Part shown: positions 37,401-47,900 of the stretch, one piece after another
How the letters are laid out: the number at the start of each line of letters is the position of its first letter
Position numbering within the stretch: position 1 is the stretch's first letter
Assembly (NCBI GenBank): GCA_030272585.1
Contig: BSYQ01000005.1
Coordinates: 4,371,501-4,435,500 of the forward strand
DNA: 64,000 nt
Source: Bryopsis sp. KO-2023
Lineage: Eukaryota; Chlorophyta; Ulvophyceae; Bryopsidales; Bryopsidaceae
Reading direction: 5' to 3'
Position numbers and translations under genes: made by a program
Notes under the pieces: generated by a model
Seen by the model: only the letters and a program-made list of their open reading frames with translations
The model's database searches: none
What the model was told of the DNA's origin: nothing

Positions 37401-37960
37401 TATATAATCATGAGGTTGCTGCAAGTTTGGGAAAAAAACTTCAGGAGTTGTGGGTGGGTCCTTTCGAATTTCAAGGGTATGTATCACGCAGTGTGGGTGT
37501 TCTGTGGAATGCGCAGCAACAATTGGTTACTTCGCATTTGGATTTCGTACGGGCTTGGGAAGCGCAGGGAAGCGTGTTAAATGAATGATGGTTGTTTATG
37601 GTTTTTTGGGACATTTGGTGGAATGAAGCTTTAGTTGTTAATGAGGGACAATGGTGGAAGGAGAATGTGAGTGGTGGGAAGTATAAGAGGAGTGGCACGA
37701 ACAGACAGATCTATCTTGTTGTAATCCAATCCATTCTCAGAAGTAGTCTGGTGCCGAAAGGCCAAGTGTCCAGCCGGAAGGCAAGAAGGAACCGACTGTC
37801 GGAAGACACACAGTTCAGAAGACGACTGGAAAGTCGCAAACACTACGTCACATTTTACACCAGGCTGGTAGACCGTGGTCCAGTCAGATTGATTCTGCTG
37901 CAGGGAATAGTCCATGTCTATTCCGCTGCTGGGACTACCATAACCGTTGATTCCGGTATC
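34424..37960 (+). mobile_element. Retroelement pol fossil with FVDD reverse transcriptase, no LTR seen
   Basis: Plus-strand fragment between the B LTR and a scrap of C/B-type LTR. It holds one long pol frame (34448-37588) and about 370 bp of unassigned sequence after it. I see no gag and no LTR or PBS on either side, so it is 5'- and 3'-incomplete. The RT and integrase belong to a retroelement group different from A, B and C. Confidence 0.7.
34448..37588 (+). CDS. Pol of FVDD retroelement: linker, RT, RNase H, integrase (partial)
   Basis: 1,046 codons, probably open further upstream (first codon here is GTG). Residues 95-200 are tandem about 10-residue repeats of the type QEQPEKQVAEV. RT follows (ITMDCRILNELV, FTILDIKDGFFNL, KGFVDDLLVGS), then RNase H (LFTDWSGTGGGYAL, TLYSDSLSG, ENLVADSLSRWP). 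The integrase has an HHCC zinc domain (HYGHFG ... CEVCQRH) and a D,D,E core (HIDFIGPLP, VVADNARAFAS, SAGLVERFNKS). No chromodomain. Ty3/gypsy RTs usually read F/YIDDIL; xVDD is commoner in retroviral and BEL/Pao RTs, so its placement is open. Confidence 0.8.
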   Translation: MVIGPRQVVSAHLPYRFLGKMPQMFDILSNNLVEVKFKIRLDGQIKIVLLNLSGSPQHLTPGMKVLATQDVFDRAEDVEGHPLELLEKGKKQKQGFYRENKKQGQSGKQVAGIQEYPEKQVAESAGGGIDKNQAQPKQRVAEIQEQPENRVVEVAGQWRDKEKPVAAIQEQSKKQVAEVQEQPIKRVAEVSGQGRPQFTRELVQTVGHQGQCLTVADLESKYPTVFDLRPEAMELTPAMKFFSMGTVDVQFTAEVKYTSHSRFQPLAIAEKKVADAEIQNLLAKGIIQEVPVGAKGLFSQALILPKGENACRITMDCRILNELVEDWRYPLPGTREIIKSIPLEWDTFTILDIKDGFFNLGLEEEFSSLFCFYYNNRQFRWTRLVQGFKPSPGYFDRTLRSIMRGTSSKGFVDDLLVGSGGIAAHNQALEEVFQRLEKYGLKLKKEKIQVGQKSVKFLGFLVRKGEYSLQPFIDTLVQDFPRVTNRKELQRGIGLCNVLQGFVPKLAAKLQEFYAVISAPKLPHDWGRIGQEFESKLKEILAQNLWLALPGWNTQFCLFTDWSGTGGGYALFSADSLGQPKRLLLLGSRSNPPGLQTVSSYLGEVGTMVWGLQAVGNLVRGGKVTLYSDSLSGVQRLQNVASWVVESDSRLKRLYSWLLGNWAVGHTLVFRFIPGEENLVADSLSRWPAPRVELQQQLPRVQALECRERTVYSQEEWKWLEKAHYGHFGSTTMSLKLQRWGVEIEPQKIRQFAQGCEVCQRHRILPPPMSLGELQVVDEVGERVHIDFIGPLPKGDQGERYIFSVVDGLSRLGRLFVCSRATSKEAIVHLDSWVESLGSPRVVVADNARAFASKSFREWAERNSVDVTYTPPYSHKSAGLVERFNKSVMQRMRRMGSEVRGGVEKKWPTMVKEIEHILWHTPHQGVGYSPFEIAFGIGQDGHVLSTWVQIRELARQCFRQQVMDANRRSAAVVERRFVYGQKVWLYNHEVAASLGKKLQELWVGPFEFQGYVSRSVGVLWNAQQQLVTSHLDFVRAWEAQGSVLNE

Positions 37961-38021
37961 ACCTACAGTCAGATCTCCTGATTCAGGGCCCAGCAGGCTC
38001 TGAATCAGGCGATTCAGTACA
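37961..38021 (-). repeat. 61-bp fragment of the C/B-type LTR
   Basis: It matches the first 61 bp (minus orientation) of the LTR at 6652-6999, including the imperfect palindrome CTGATTCAGGGCCC...CTCTGAATCAG, with one or two differences. It is a remnant of another insertion of that family. Confidence 0.85.
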
Positions 38022-38035
38022 CAAGTACACACGAA

Positions 38036-39050
38036 GCGACGTTAACGGCGGCCGTTGCAACGGTCGTTAAACGACTGTTAACGGTCGTTAAACCGTTGTG
38101 CAACAACGGAACGGCAACGGTTTTCACGGCAATTAACGGCCGTTAATTGCCGTTGCCGTTGCCGTTCCGTTGTCGTTAAGGAAAATCGGTGTAATAGGAC
38201 TGATGAGGTGGATGTAGTGAGGGTTGTAGGTCCGACTATCCCAAGTATTTAGGCGATCCTCTAGGGGGTAGAGAGAGACTTGTTAGATTCGACTTGTAAC
38301 ATATTGACGGATTCTCGACCGAACTTGACCGAACGAACGTGACCACCACTGAAAAGAGCCTAAGAACAAGGAGTAACCCAAGACGCAGGTCCTCTCAGCT
38401 AGAGGCTGTGTGCGTCCCGTTACAATCGGCCTGGCGCACAACTCTGGTGGGGGGGACAAATCTAGCCTCATCTTTCATCCACTTCCTCAATTAAATTGCA
38501 CTCAAAAACATGCCCACAGGGTCGTGGTTCTCTCAAACCAGCTAGCGCACTTCAAAAATAACCAAAAAAATACCCAGCACGGCGACAACAGACACGAATT
38601 TTTGGCGAAAAATTGTTATTTTTTGCCTGTAATTCGTGTCTGGATTAGGTCACGATTCGTCGATTACTCATCATCCACGCAGCCAATCGAAACAAAAATT
38701 TGTGGGCAGCTATACAATATTCTTGCTGCACTACGGTTAAAATTTCGTGGCGTTCGAGAGAGTGGTTCGCGTGTTTGTGACGACTATTCAAGGAGGTGAC
38801 ACCGTTTTGGACTTCGTCGATCGACGTATTTCGATTTGAAAATTTGACAGAAGCTGATTCAAGTGTTTTCCAGAGTTGTGCGCCAGGCCGATTTTCCTTA
38901 ACGACAACGGAACGGCAACGGCAACGGCAAATAACGGCCGTTAATTGCCGTGAAAACCGTTGCCGTTCCGTTGTTGCACAACGGTTTAACGGCCGTTAAC
39001 GGCGTTGTAACGGCCCGTTGCAACGGCCACCGTTAACGGCGCTTTTTGCG
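38036..39050. repeat. AACGG-rich inverted repeat pair enclosing 0.7 kb
   Basis: About 150 bp at 38036-38186 and again, reversed, at 38893-39045 are built almost only from short words such as AACGG, GTTAACGG and GGCAACGG. An outward extension GGCGCACAACTCTGG is found forward at 38431 and reversed near 38875. A further AACGG-rich block lies at 40095-40260. The fold-back arrangement recalls Foldback or Mutator-like DNA elements with long repetitive ends. No transposase is seen. Confidence 0.7.
38453..38775 (+). repeat. 0.3-kb direct repeat, left copy
   Basis: Begins GGGACAAATCTAGCCTC and runs through GCTAGCGCACTT and TACCCAGCACGGCGACAAC to GTTAAAATTTCGTGGCGTT. The partner is 40361-40655 in the same orientation, diverged and with small length differences. 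The two copies flank the palindrome. Confidence 0.8.
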
Positions 39051-39070
39051 TAATGACAGTCCTTACTACA

Positions 39071-40072
39071 AGTATTACTAATGAATAATCCACCCCGTCC
39101 CGTTCGTTCCCTGCTCGTTTCGCGAGTGAGGAAGGAAGTGAACACGTCTGGAAATAAAACCAACCGAATCGATATGTTCTCCCGAGCACGACGCACTTTG
39201 TCGCGTGCGAAACGAGTGAGAAAGGAGGGAGATATCCCAGTTTCTGTATTTTTCACATAAACTAGGATATCTCCCTCGTTTCTCACTCGTTTTGCCCGCG
39301 ACAAAGTGCGTCGTGCTCGGAAATAGTTTTTCTTTTGTTTTAGCTGCCTTTTCTAGGTCTAAAACGACTCTTCAAACAAAACGACGTGTGGTGTGGGTCA
39401 AGATCTATATCAGATCTTTTTTTAAGTTGATAAGAAGTTCCGTCGTTGTTCTGCTTTCAATGCCGCCAAAGTTCCACAAAAAGCGGAACTTCGACGGGTA
39501 TTTTCACGAAGAAGAGGGCGAGATAGAGCAAGTTCCGCCTTTTCCAAATGCTATTTTCAGAATTAAAACCAACTAAAACTTAAAATTTAAGGAGGTAATG
39601 GGAAAAGGCGGAACTTGCTCTATCTCTCCCTCTTCTTCGTGAAAATACCCGTCGAAGTTCCGCTTTTTGTGGAACTTTGGCGGCAGTGAAAGCGGAACGA
39701 CGGAACTTCTTATCAACTTAAAAAAAGATCTGATGTAGATCTTGACCCACACCACACGTCGTTTTGTTTGAAGAGTCGTTTTAGACCTAGAAAAGGCAGC
39801 TAAAACAAAAGAAAAACTATTTCCGAGCACGACGCACTTTGTCGCGTGCAAAACGAGTGAGAAACGAGGGAGATATCCTAGTTTATGTGAAAAATACAGA
39901 AACTGGGATATCTCCCTCCTTTCTCACTCGTTTCGCACGCGACAAAGTGCGTCGTGCTCGGAAAGGCGTCTTCTTACGTTTGGTTCCATTCTCAAACGGG
40001 TTCACTACTTTCCTTACCCGCGAAACGAGCGAGACACGAACGGGACGGGGTGGATTATTCATTAGTAATACT
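39071..40072. repeat. About 1-kb near-perfect palindrome with inner hairpins
   Basis: Left arm 39071-39546 and right arm 39600-40072 are reverse complements with few mismatches around a 50-bp AT-rich spacer. Each arm also contains its own hairpin of about 60-bp stems (39190-39320 and 39825-39960, built around GAGATATCC and GACAAAGTGCGTCGTGCTCGG). Because of the symmetry both arms carry the same 92-94 codon frame on opposite strands (KCVVLGNSFSFVLAAFSRSK...); I do not claim that it is a gene. This could be a fold-back transposon or a tail-to-tail pair of MITEs. Confidence 0.85.
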
Positions 40073-40360
40073 CTTAATTTGGTAACATTGATCGTTGTAA
40101 TCACTGGCAACGGAGAGCGCCGTTGCAACAGCTTTCTGACCGTTAACGGCGTTTTAACGGCCATTAACGGTCACACGGAACCGCTGACGGTAACGGTACG
40201 GCAACGGCCCGTTACCGTTAACGGCGCCGTTATTAACGCAGCCGTTGCAACGGCGCACAACTCTGGTGTTTTCCCACACGTCTCCAAAGTTTTGTGATTT
40301 TTGGGTTATTTTGTGTGTGTTTGTTAGGGGTCTAGATTTGTCCCCTCTTTTGCTGTGGCG

Positions 40361-40655
40361 GGGACAAATCTAGCCTCATCTTTCATCCACTCCCTAAAAT
40401 AAATTGCACTCAAAAACATGCCCACGGGGTCGTGGTTCTCTCAAATCAGCTAGCGCACTTGAAAAATAACCAAAAAAATACCCAGCACGGCGACAACAGG
40501 CATTAATTTTTGACGAAAAATCGTCTGAATTAAGTCACGATTCGTCGATTACTCACACTTTACGCAGGCACTCGAAACGAAAATTTGATGGTGGGTGTGC
40601 AATGTTTTCACCATACTACAGTTAAAATTTCGTGGCGTTTGAGAAAGTGGTTCGT
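40361..40655 (+). repeat. 0.3-kb direct repeat, right copy
   Basis: Partner of 38453-38775. Shared words include GGGACAAATCTAGCCTCATC, AACATGCCCAC and CACGATTCGTCGATTACTCA. It is likely the host or element sequence into which the palindromic unit went, or the ends of one larger repeat. Confidence 0.8.
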
Positions 40656-41495
40656 GTACTTGGGGAAAATTTAGAGAAAAAAATGCTTTCTCAATATGCT
40701 TATTGGCCACTTTTTGGTCACGAGAGTTGTACAACTGGTCGTTTACGTAAATATATAAAAATTGCTCGCGCTTCACTCTTTAATCCCTTGGTCCTTCATC
40801 ATCCTTGGAACAGTCCATGTCCTCCCCCCCTCACTCAGTATTCTTTTTTTCTTTCTATTGTTTTGTTTCCTCCAAATCAAAATGGTTAGTAACGTCCATT
40901 ACTGCATTTCATCAGCAAATTCGGATTTGACACTTCGCAGTGTCACGATGGTGGTGGGATTTTGATTGTGTTGGAAAGCTCATTGGGTTCAGGATATGAA
41001 ATTTGCCGTGTGTGCAGATGAGAAAAATAATGGAGTTTTGGAAGGAGAGGTCATGGGTGCATTCATCGACACCTGGGTTTTTTGGGGGTGTCCATGTACA
41101 TTAATCAAATCTGCCTTCCACAACATTATTACCGGCTGCAGCAAAGATTGTCAATGCCTGTTGTGGGAAAATGATTCTTGGGTTGGCGCTAAACCACCTG
41201 GTGGTGGTTTTTTCCATTGCACCTTTTTTTTTATCGATAAGAATTGGTGCAGGTTTCGAAATCAATCAGAGACCCCAAAATGTCGAAAATCAAAAAAGGA
41301 AACGAAAATATCTTCGGAGAGGTCCGAACGGGGCTCCTTTTCTTCCCTCCATCAAACTTGCACAGAAAGGTCACCAAGGAAAGCATATTTTGGCTGGTGC
41401 CAGCGAAATGCCTTGTAAAACAGAACTTTCCATCAAAAAAAATCTTTGCAGAAATCACTCACATTTGATTGAGAATTGGCCAGCTCATGGTCAAC
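40656..41495. other. No gene recognised
   Basis: Mixed sequence with short open stretches on both strands. None has convincing splice sites or a protein-like composition that I recognise. A C/T-rich stretch near 40800-40870 precedes it. Confidence 0.5.
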
Positions 41496-41698
41496 TACAC
41501 CCTTCATTGTATTTAGTGTAGCCCACACTATTTCCGTGTACGGCAGAAATTTTAGAAAACAGAAAATAGTGTGGGCCACACTATTTCCGAAATCTACACT
41601 TCTAGTTAACGTTTCGGTTTTCCATGAATTAGTGTGGCCTGCACTATTACTGAGGTAACACTATTAAAAGACCCACACTAAATACGATTGAGGGTGTA
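41496..41698. mobile_element. MITE-like element with 24-bp inverted ends and TA flanks
   Basis: TACACCCTTCATTGTATTTAGTGT at the left and, reversed, TACACCCTCAATCGTATTTAGTGT at the right enclose about 150 bp. The TA at each outer end fits a Tc1/mariner-type target duplication. Inside are further inverted words (CCACACTATTTCC / AAATAGTGTGGG). No coding capacity. It lies just 3' of the helicase gene. Confidence 0.75.
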
Positions 41699-41937
41699 CA
41701 TATATCCCATCGGCGCTATAAAACCTCCTTTTCTGAAAAATACACTCATCTAAAATCGAGAAAAAAATCGTGATGATGATGCGGGACCCTCAGTGAGCTC
41801 ACCACAGGAACAGAAACTCCAACAGCTATACGTATATCCATCCACTACCCGTACATACCCCCCATTTTCGACTATCAATCCCCCCTAAAACCCCCCAAAA
41901 AACACGACCGAGCACCCCCCCCCCTCTTCCTTTTTGT

Positions 41938-44900
41938 CTAAACTACATGATGTGCATTCGCAAACAATTTCAAAACCTGATTCATGGTTGCCTCCTCTTT
42001 CACCGACTTCAAGAACATTTTCCCCTCCTTGCTTTCTTTTTCCACTATGTTCACAAACTTCCCCCCATGCACCCTCGTCCGCCCCCTCGATTGAATTCGC
42101 TCGATCCCAGTTTCCGTCACACTGTACCTCACCACGAAAGCACAGGTCGTGACATTGATGCCCTCCTCCGCAGCTCTGGTCGAAACCAAAACATGCCGTC
42201 CCCTGGATTGAAATTTGGTCAAAACATCCCTTTGCTGAGTGCCAGTCATTCCCCTCACAGCCAATGCAGCGTTGTTTCCGTCCAGTTTCACCCCCTTGGA
42301 GGACCTTCGAGTGGTTCTTCCATGGCCGATGAAAGGCATTGCTTGAACGAAGTACAATGCTGGAGATTGCCTGCCAAATACAAATATATGAGGGTTAAAA
42401 AAAGGACGTAAAATACAATCAAGATAAAGAAAAAATGTACATATGTAAGATAGGAAAACAACATGCTTGCCAGGAGCTGGTGGGTTTTATTTTTACCTAT
42501 ATCAAAATAATTATGATTGAATATATATGTAGGAATCCAATCCCCCTGGTTCTCCCTCTTTCCTTTGAGAAACGGACCGAAAGGCCGAAATTCAAATCAA
42601 AAACCCCACACTGTTGGATGGGAGGCAACGGTTGGTAGATAATTCCTTATTGCCCAAAAAACAAACCAACCATGTCGAGAAATGCCACTCACCTCAGCAT
42701 ATCTGTCAAAGAATACACCGCATCCCTGGTTCTACAGAAAATGATCCCATGGAACGAGTCTTGATGCTTGTAACCCTCCAAAAACCTAACGATCGCAATG
42801 AAACGGGGAAAACTCCGAAAATCCCCCGGGTTGTCAGTCATGTGAAACGCCCTTGCCAGCATCGTCACATCTCGGATGGGTTGAATATTGTAAAGCCCCA
42901 GGCACAGTTTATCGTAGATGGTGTCGCCGGCTCTTTCGACTTCAACCATGCCCAAATTGATGAGCGCGGTGGATTTGCTTATGTGACGCAACGCCACCTC
43001 AAACCCACCTGTCATTTATTAGATAAACACACACACAAACGCATGCAGCTCAAAAAATAAGATGGTACATTCGGTTGCTTTTTAGTTTTTGCCCTACCAA
43101 GATGATTGTTGGGGGTCGATTGGAAAAAGCTTGAACCATATATGAAAAAATTGTAGAGGTTGTTAACAAGTATTCAAGAAAAGACATACGTGCTAAAAAA
43201 ATGACCCACCAGCACTGGTGGCTGTCATGGAAACAAAAAGCAATTGTAAAAAAAAGGTTGCCAAAGTGACTGAAAAGAGTGGCTGCCAGAGCTGTTTTTT
43301 CTTTTTCTCTTTTTTTTCGGATGGATTCTCCGTGCAAAAAATACGAGTCGAAAAAAGAGGAGGGGAGAATGATGGTTGAACGACTCAGCCACGTCCCGAG
43401 CCAACGTAGCAAAGCACCCCATTTAACTGAAATCCCCGTCCGAACAAACCCCAAGAGCACACCCCAAGTGAAACGCCCAAAATTCACTTCCTGATATTTT
43501 AGGCCAAGAATAGATGTAAAACAAACCCACCCGCCTAAAAGAAACAGTTGAAAACATTATTGTTTTGAGAAGGATCCACAACAAAAAAAAAAAATCAAAA
43601 ACGTTGAACTGGAAGTATTATTGACAAGGGACCAATCATGCTGGGATAAGTTTGTTGTTATGAGGGCGACGTACGAGCCAGGCCACCCGCAATCGAGCAT
43701 CTGTTGGGGGCGATGTGCTGAAACAAGGGTAAACAAAAAAATGCATACCTTCTTTGACCAGATCAAGGGCGATGTTGCAACCCCTCAACAACTCGATAGA
43801 CGCCCTCAAAATCTGTTTCCTTCTGTCTGATATCGTAGGGTATACCACCAACAACTCCACAGACTTCTTGCACCAATTTTCAAATGTGGGCGAGTGAACT
43901 CCACAATTCAGATCGACCATGGCTTGCTGAGTTATCGGCTGCAAACAAGGATTCTCCTCTGTTTTGTAAAAAAAAACAAAAAGTGGAGCTCAGGAAAAAG
44001 AAAGAAGAAAAAAAAAAACCCAGCAGGAAAGCTTGGAAAAAAAAAAGAAAGAAAAGAAAGCAAGCAGTAAGACTCCAACACCGGATTTAAAAAACAAAAT
44101 GAAGTCAGAAATTATACAGACATACATTGAAATCATGCCTGAAAATACAAGCTTCGCTTATAAAATTTCCAACTGATGATAACCTCCCCTGCCCCCTCCC
44201 TCTAAGAAAAAAAAAACAAAAAAAAACAAGAAAGCCGTACGAAGGTGGCGAGAAAATGAAAATTCGACAGAGCTCATCCCCACACACCGATCAATTCAAG
44301 GAGGACTTGCGCACATGCATTGAATAGATATTTCCCCATACACATGGAGAAATGCTGGTCTTCCTCCCGAGGCTCTATGTACAGCGTTTCTTCCTCGGCG
44401 CTGGGCACGTGCTGCTGGACCTCTTTATTATCCTCGTTGATGACCACGCACTCAGCATCGGTTTTCTCCAACAGCTGTTGCATTTCGGCACAAGCTTGTT
44501 CCTTCGACAAACAAAAAAAAACACACCAAAACATCATTTTTTGTTGAAATGGGGGAGGGGTCATATTACCAAAAATAGTATATTTCCTAACCATGTTCCT
44601 GGTGCTGTTTTTCTTTCATTCAATGAAAAAGCGAACACATATGGCAATCTCAAAGAGGAGAAGGCAAAAGAAAGAAGTGCACATGACATCTGGTAGATTT
44701 TCATATGACTAATACGAAAGCACGCTTTCAGAGAGGGGGTGGGGGGGGGGAAGGGTCAAGAAACTCACCAGTGTGCTGCTTTTTGCAGGGGAAGCAGTGA
44801 ATCCCAGAACTTGTCCCCTCTTTTGGCCGGCGATCAATCCTGATCTGTAATGATCCATGATTTTGGAGTATGGGTGGTCTCCTCTACAGTGATGACATTC

Positions 44901-47900
44901 ATCCAGCACCTACAAAAGTTGGTCCAAAAAAAATATCGAACAAAGAAACCATATCGAAACAGGAAACAAACGAGCTCCGGCTTGAGGTGATTCTTTCCTT
45001 CAAAAGAACACGGTATGTGCCGAAATGCCACAAATGAATTCACTCATTCTTCCAGGCCTCGGCACGATACATCCCAAACAGCAAATATGGCTAAGGGAAA
45101 TCGAAGAAAAAAAATCAACCAGTTCCCCCTCCCCTTTTCCAAAAAAAAACAAACAAACCCGTTTTTTTTTCTCCCAAACAAATAAGTGAAAGTCAAATTC
45201 CAGGTATCATGTTCAAAAAGAAACAACAAAAACGGCAAGATCTCGATGATGGGTGCAGAATTACCAAAAGGTCGATTTCATGGAAGCCCCCATGTCCCTC
45301 CTCCAAAATCGAGAGCAAAATCTGTGGCGTCATCACCATTACATGAGTCATCCCCCTCACATGGGGCCACATGGGCGGAGCCAGCGGATTCTCTCCAGAA
45401 AAGGCATTGATTTGGTAGCCTTCCTCCATGAAACCCTCGAAAACAAATACGGCGGCTTGCTGAGATGCCAGAGGGACCGTCGGACATATCACCACAATTT
45501 TCGCATCCGGTTTTCGTTTCAGCAATCGCCTTCACACCATGCACATACATCCTCAGCCACATTCTCTTTTATTTCTTTTTATTTCTGTCGACTTTCTAGC
45601 AAGTCGAAAAAAAAATTTAAAAGCCTTTCAAGCAAATCAAAAGTAAAAGAACACACTTAGTGTTGCAGGTATTCCGTGTTTTTTTTTCTTGAAGTGTTTT
45701 TCAAGTTGTTTTTCCACTTGTCGTTTTCCCCAGAAAAGAAAATGAAAAAAATACTCTGAAAGAATTAAAGGCAATGGCATACAAAGCAACCTTCCTACAA
45801 CAAATTTTATTGTCAATAAAGCTACAATAATATCATATATATATAACCTCCATCAAACAATTTACAATTAATTTAATTATTCGATTTATATTTTTTCCCT
45901 TGTTCCTCCCACCTGGTGCACTCCACGAAGATTTTCGTTTTCCCACTGCCGGTAGGAGCGACAAAAATATAATTCCTGCCACTCTCCGCTTTCTCCACAC
46001 AGCATTCTTGGTATTTTCTCAAAGGCTGCGAAGGCCTCTCCCCTTGAATATAATCCTTGATTTTGTTCATGAATTTCGGCTGCGATAGATTCGTCTGAAA
46101 CATTTTCGACATTTGCCCAGAGTGCTTCATCATCACATTGGCAATGTTCTCGTCGGTCAATGAACCAGGTGTGTTGAGAATGTTTTTGATGAAGTCTCCC
46201 AGTGGGCTGGGGTTCACCGGCACGGGGGACGGCAAAACCACCTTTTCGTCCATCAAACCTGGGATCGGGCTTATGTCAGACAGGAGCGTGGGTATGTTCA
46301 TTGACTCCTGAGATAATTGGGTGATCGGCATGATGGGAGGCGGATTGAGGCCACCCAACGGAATTCCAGGGGGTTCTCTCCCAAGTCCACCCAAAACCAA
46401 AGCAGAGTTGGCACCAGGATCAGCCAAAGTAGCCCTCGTGGAATTTTGCAGCCTCACAAACCGCTCCAGAAATACATCTTTCCCCGAGTCCTCCAGCCAG
46501 CCCTCCAGGAACTCCGCGAACAAAGCCTTGTTGAGCGCCAGCCTGTGCATTACGATGTCCACAACATCTTTGTTCGACTTGTTTTGCATGCTGGAGATTT
46601 CGAAGTCTTCGAAAACATCCCTCTTGCCGCCGAATGAGGAGGACAATGCACCCCCACCAACACCCCCACCAATGGTCCATTGTCCCCCTGACAGTGGGGG
46701 AGACATCGATTGGGTGGCTGACATAGAAGACATGTCCTCCGGTTTGGGAGCTTCAGCTGGCACAGGGAGGGCACAATCGAGTAGCTTTTGAGGCGTCGAC
46801 CGAGGCAGGGGGGTGGCAGCCCTATTGGACATCGATCTAGCCAGGCTCGTGGACGAATCTGAGTCGCTCACAACTGAGCTGGGGCCCAATCCCGAAGGTA
46901 TTACCGGCGTTGGGATTGGGACTGGCACCGGGCCCGATCCCTTCAGTTTCAAACTGTCCACTGACACGCTGGGAGTGCCTGGGATCATGCATGTGCCTGG
47001 GAAAACCTTCATCTGGATTTTGCCCGTCTCGTCGGATTTGATCTGTGCCTCCGCCAGATTCGGCTGGTTCATTTTCTGAATCGCATCCACCTCGAGGTCC
47101 TGATAAATATGAGCCGGGGTTTCCTCAGCTTCCCCATTTGATACCCTGATTCTAACGTCTCTGTACACCGAATTGACGGCATCAAACAAATGCATCACTA
47201 CCCCACCCATCGAGCTGGGCGGAATCTCCAGCTTCTGTAGAGCGTCGGAAATGATGGGGGTCAACTTCTTAGAGACGACGTAAAGGTAATCCCCCCTTTG
47301 CATGAGGACGTTCGGCAGCTGCTGTCCGATGGTCTCGATCAGCCCTTGGCATATCCTTATCCACACATCCTTGTTAACGCCAGATGGAATGCCCCTGATT
47401 CCTGCCCTGATCCTGGCATCGACCACACTGCGAAATTTCACAGCTGCGTTTTCCTGCTGTGCCACCGTACATCGAGGACCTGCAAGGCCACTCAGCGCCG
47501 GATTGTCAGGGGCGACCGTCTGCAGGCTTCCTGGCACCATGCTGGGTTTCATCAGGCTCAGATTTGCCATAGCTGTCCGCCATTGCTCCGATTCCAGCAC
47601 CTCAGTCTCCAAATTGATGCTCTGTTTCACCAGCTCCAGAGATCCTATCGGCAATTTGGAGCGGTCTGCGTTGGATGGCCTTGGTCGATCCGTAACGATC
47701 ACTGAACCACTCCCCCTAGCATTCAAGGGTAGGGCCTTGGCATCCGAATTCCTGTCTTTGGTCGCCAATGCCATCTGTGCACCCACTTTCTGAGGGATTC
47801 CCTCAATGCTGCCTTTAGATGGCACTCGTTGCAGGGAGGCCACTCCACTCAACGAAGGAATACGTAGAGGAGCACCCTTACTCAGCACCTTCGGTTCAGG

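Noticed and set aside
38036-38186. AACGG-word array considered as telomere-like or CRISPR-like repeat
   Set aside because: Word order is irregular, the array is inverted at 38893-39045, and there are no spacers of constant length; it fits fold-back arms better.
38197-38360. CTGATGAG followed at a distance by GAAA, a hammerhead-ribozyme-like word
   Set aside because: Spacing and the surrounding stems of a hammerhead core are not present; likely chance.
39292-39851. Two convergent 92-94 codon frames with the same protein (KCVVLGNSFSFVLAAF)
   Set aside because: They come from the two arms of the palindrome; no splice sites, no recognised family and no independent evidence of coding.
40966-41470. 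Plus-strand frames between 40966 and 41470 (for example VCADEKNNGVLEGEVMG)
   Set aside because: Frames are short, change strand and lack good splice borders; no family recognised.
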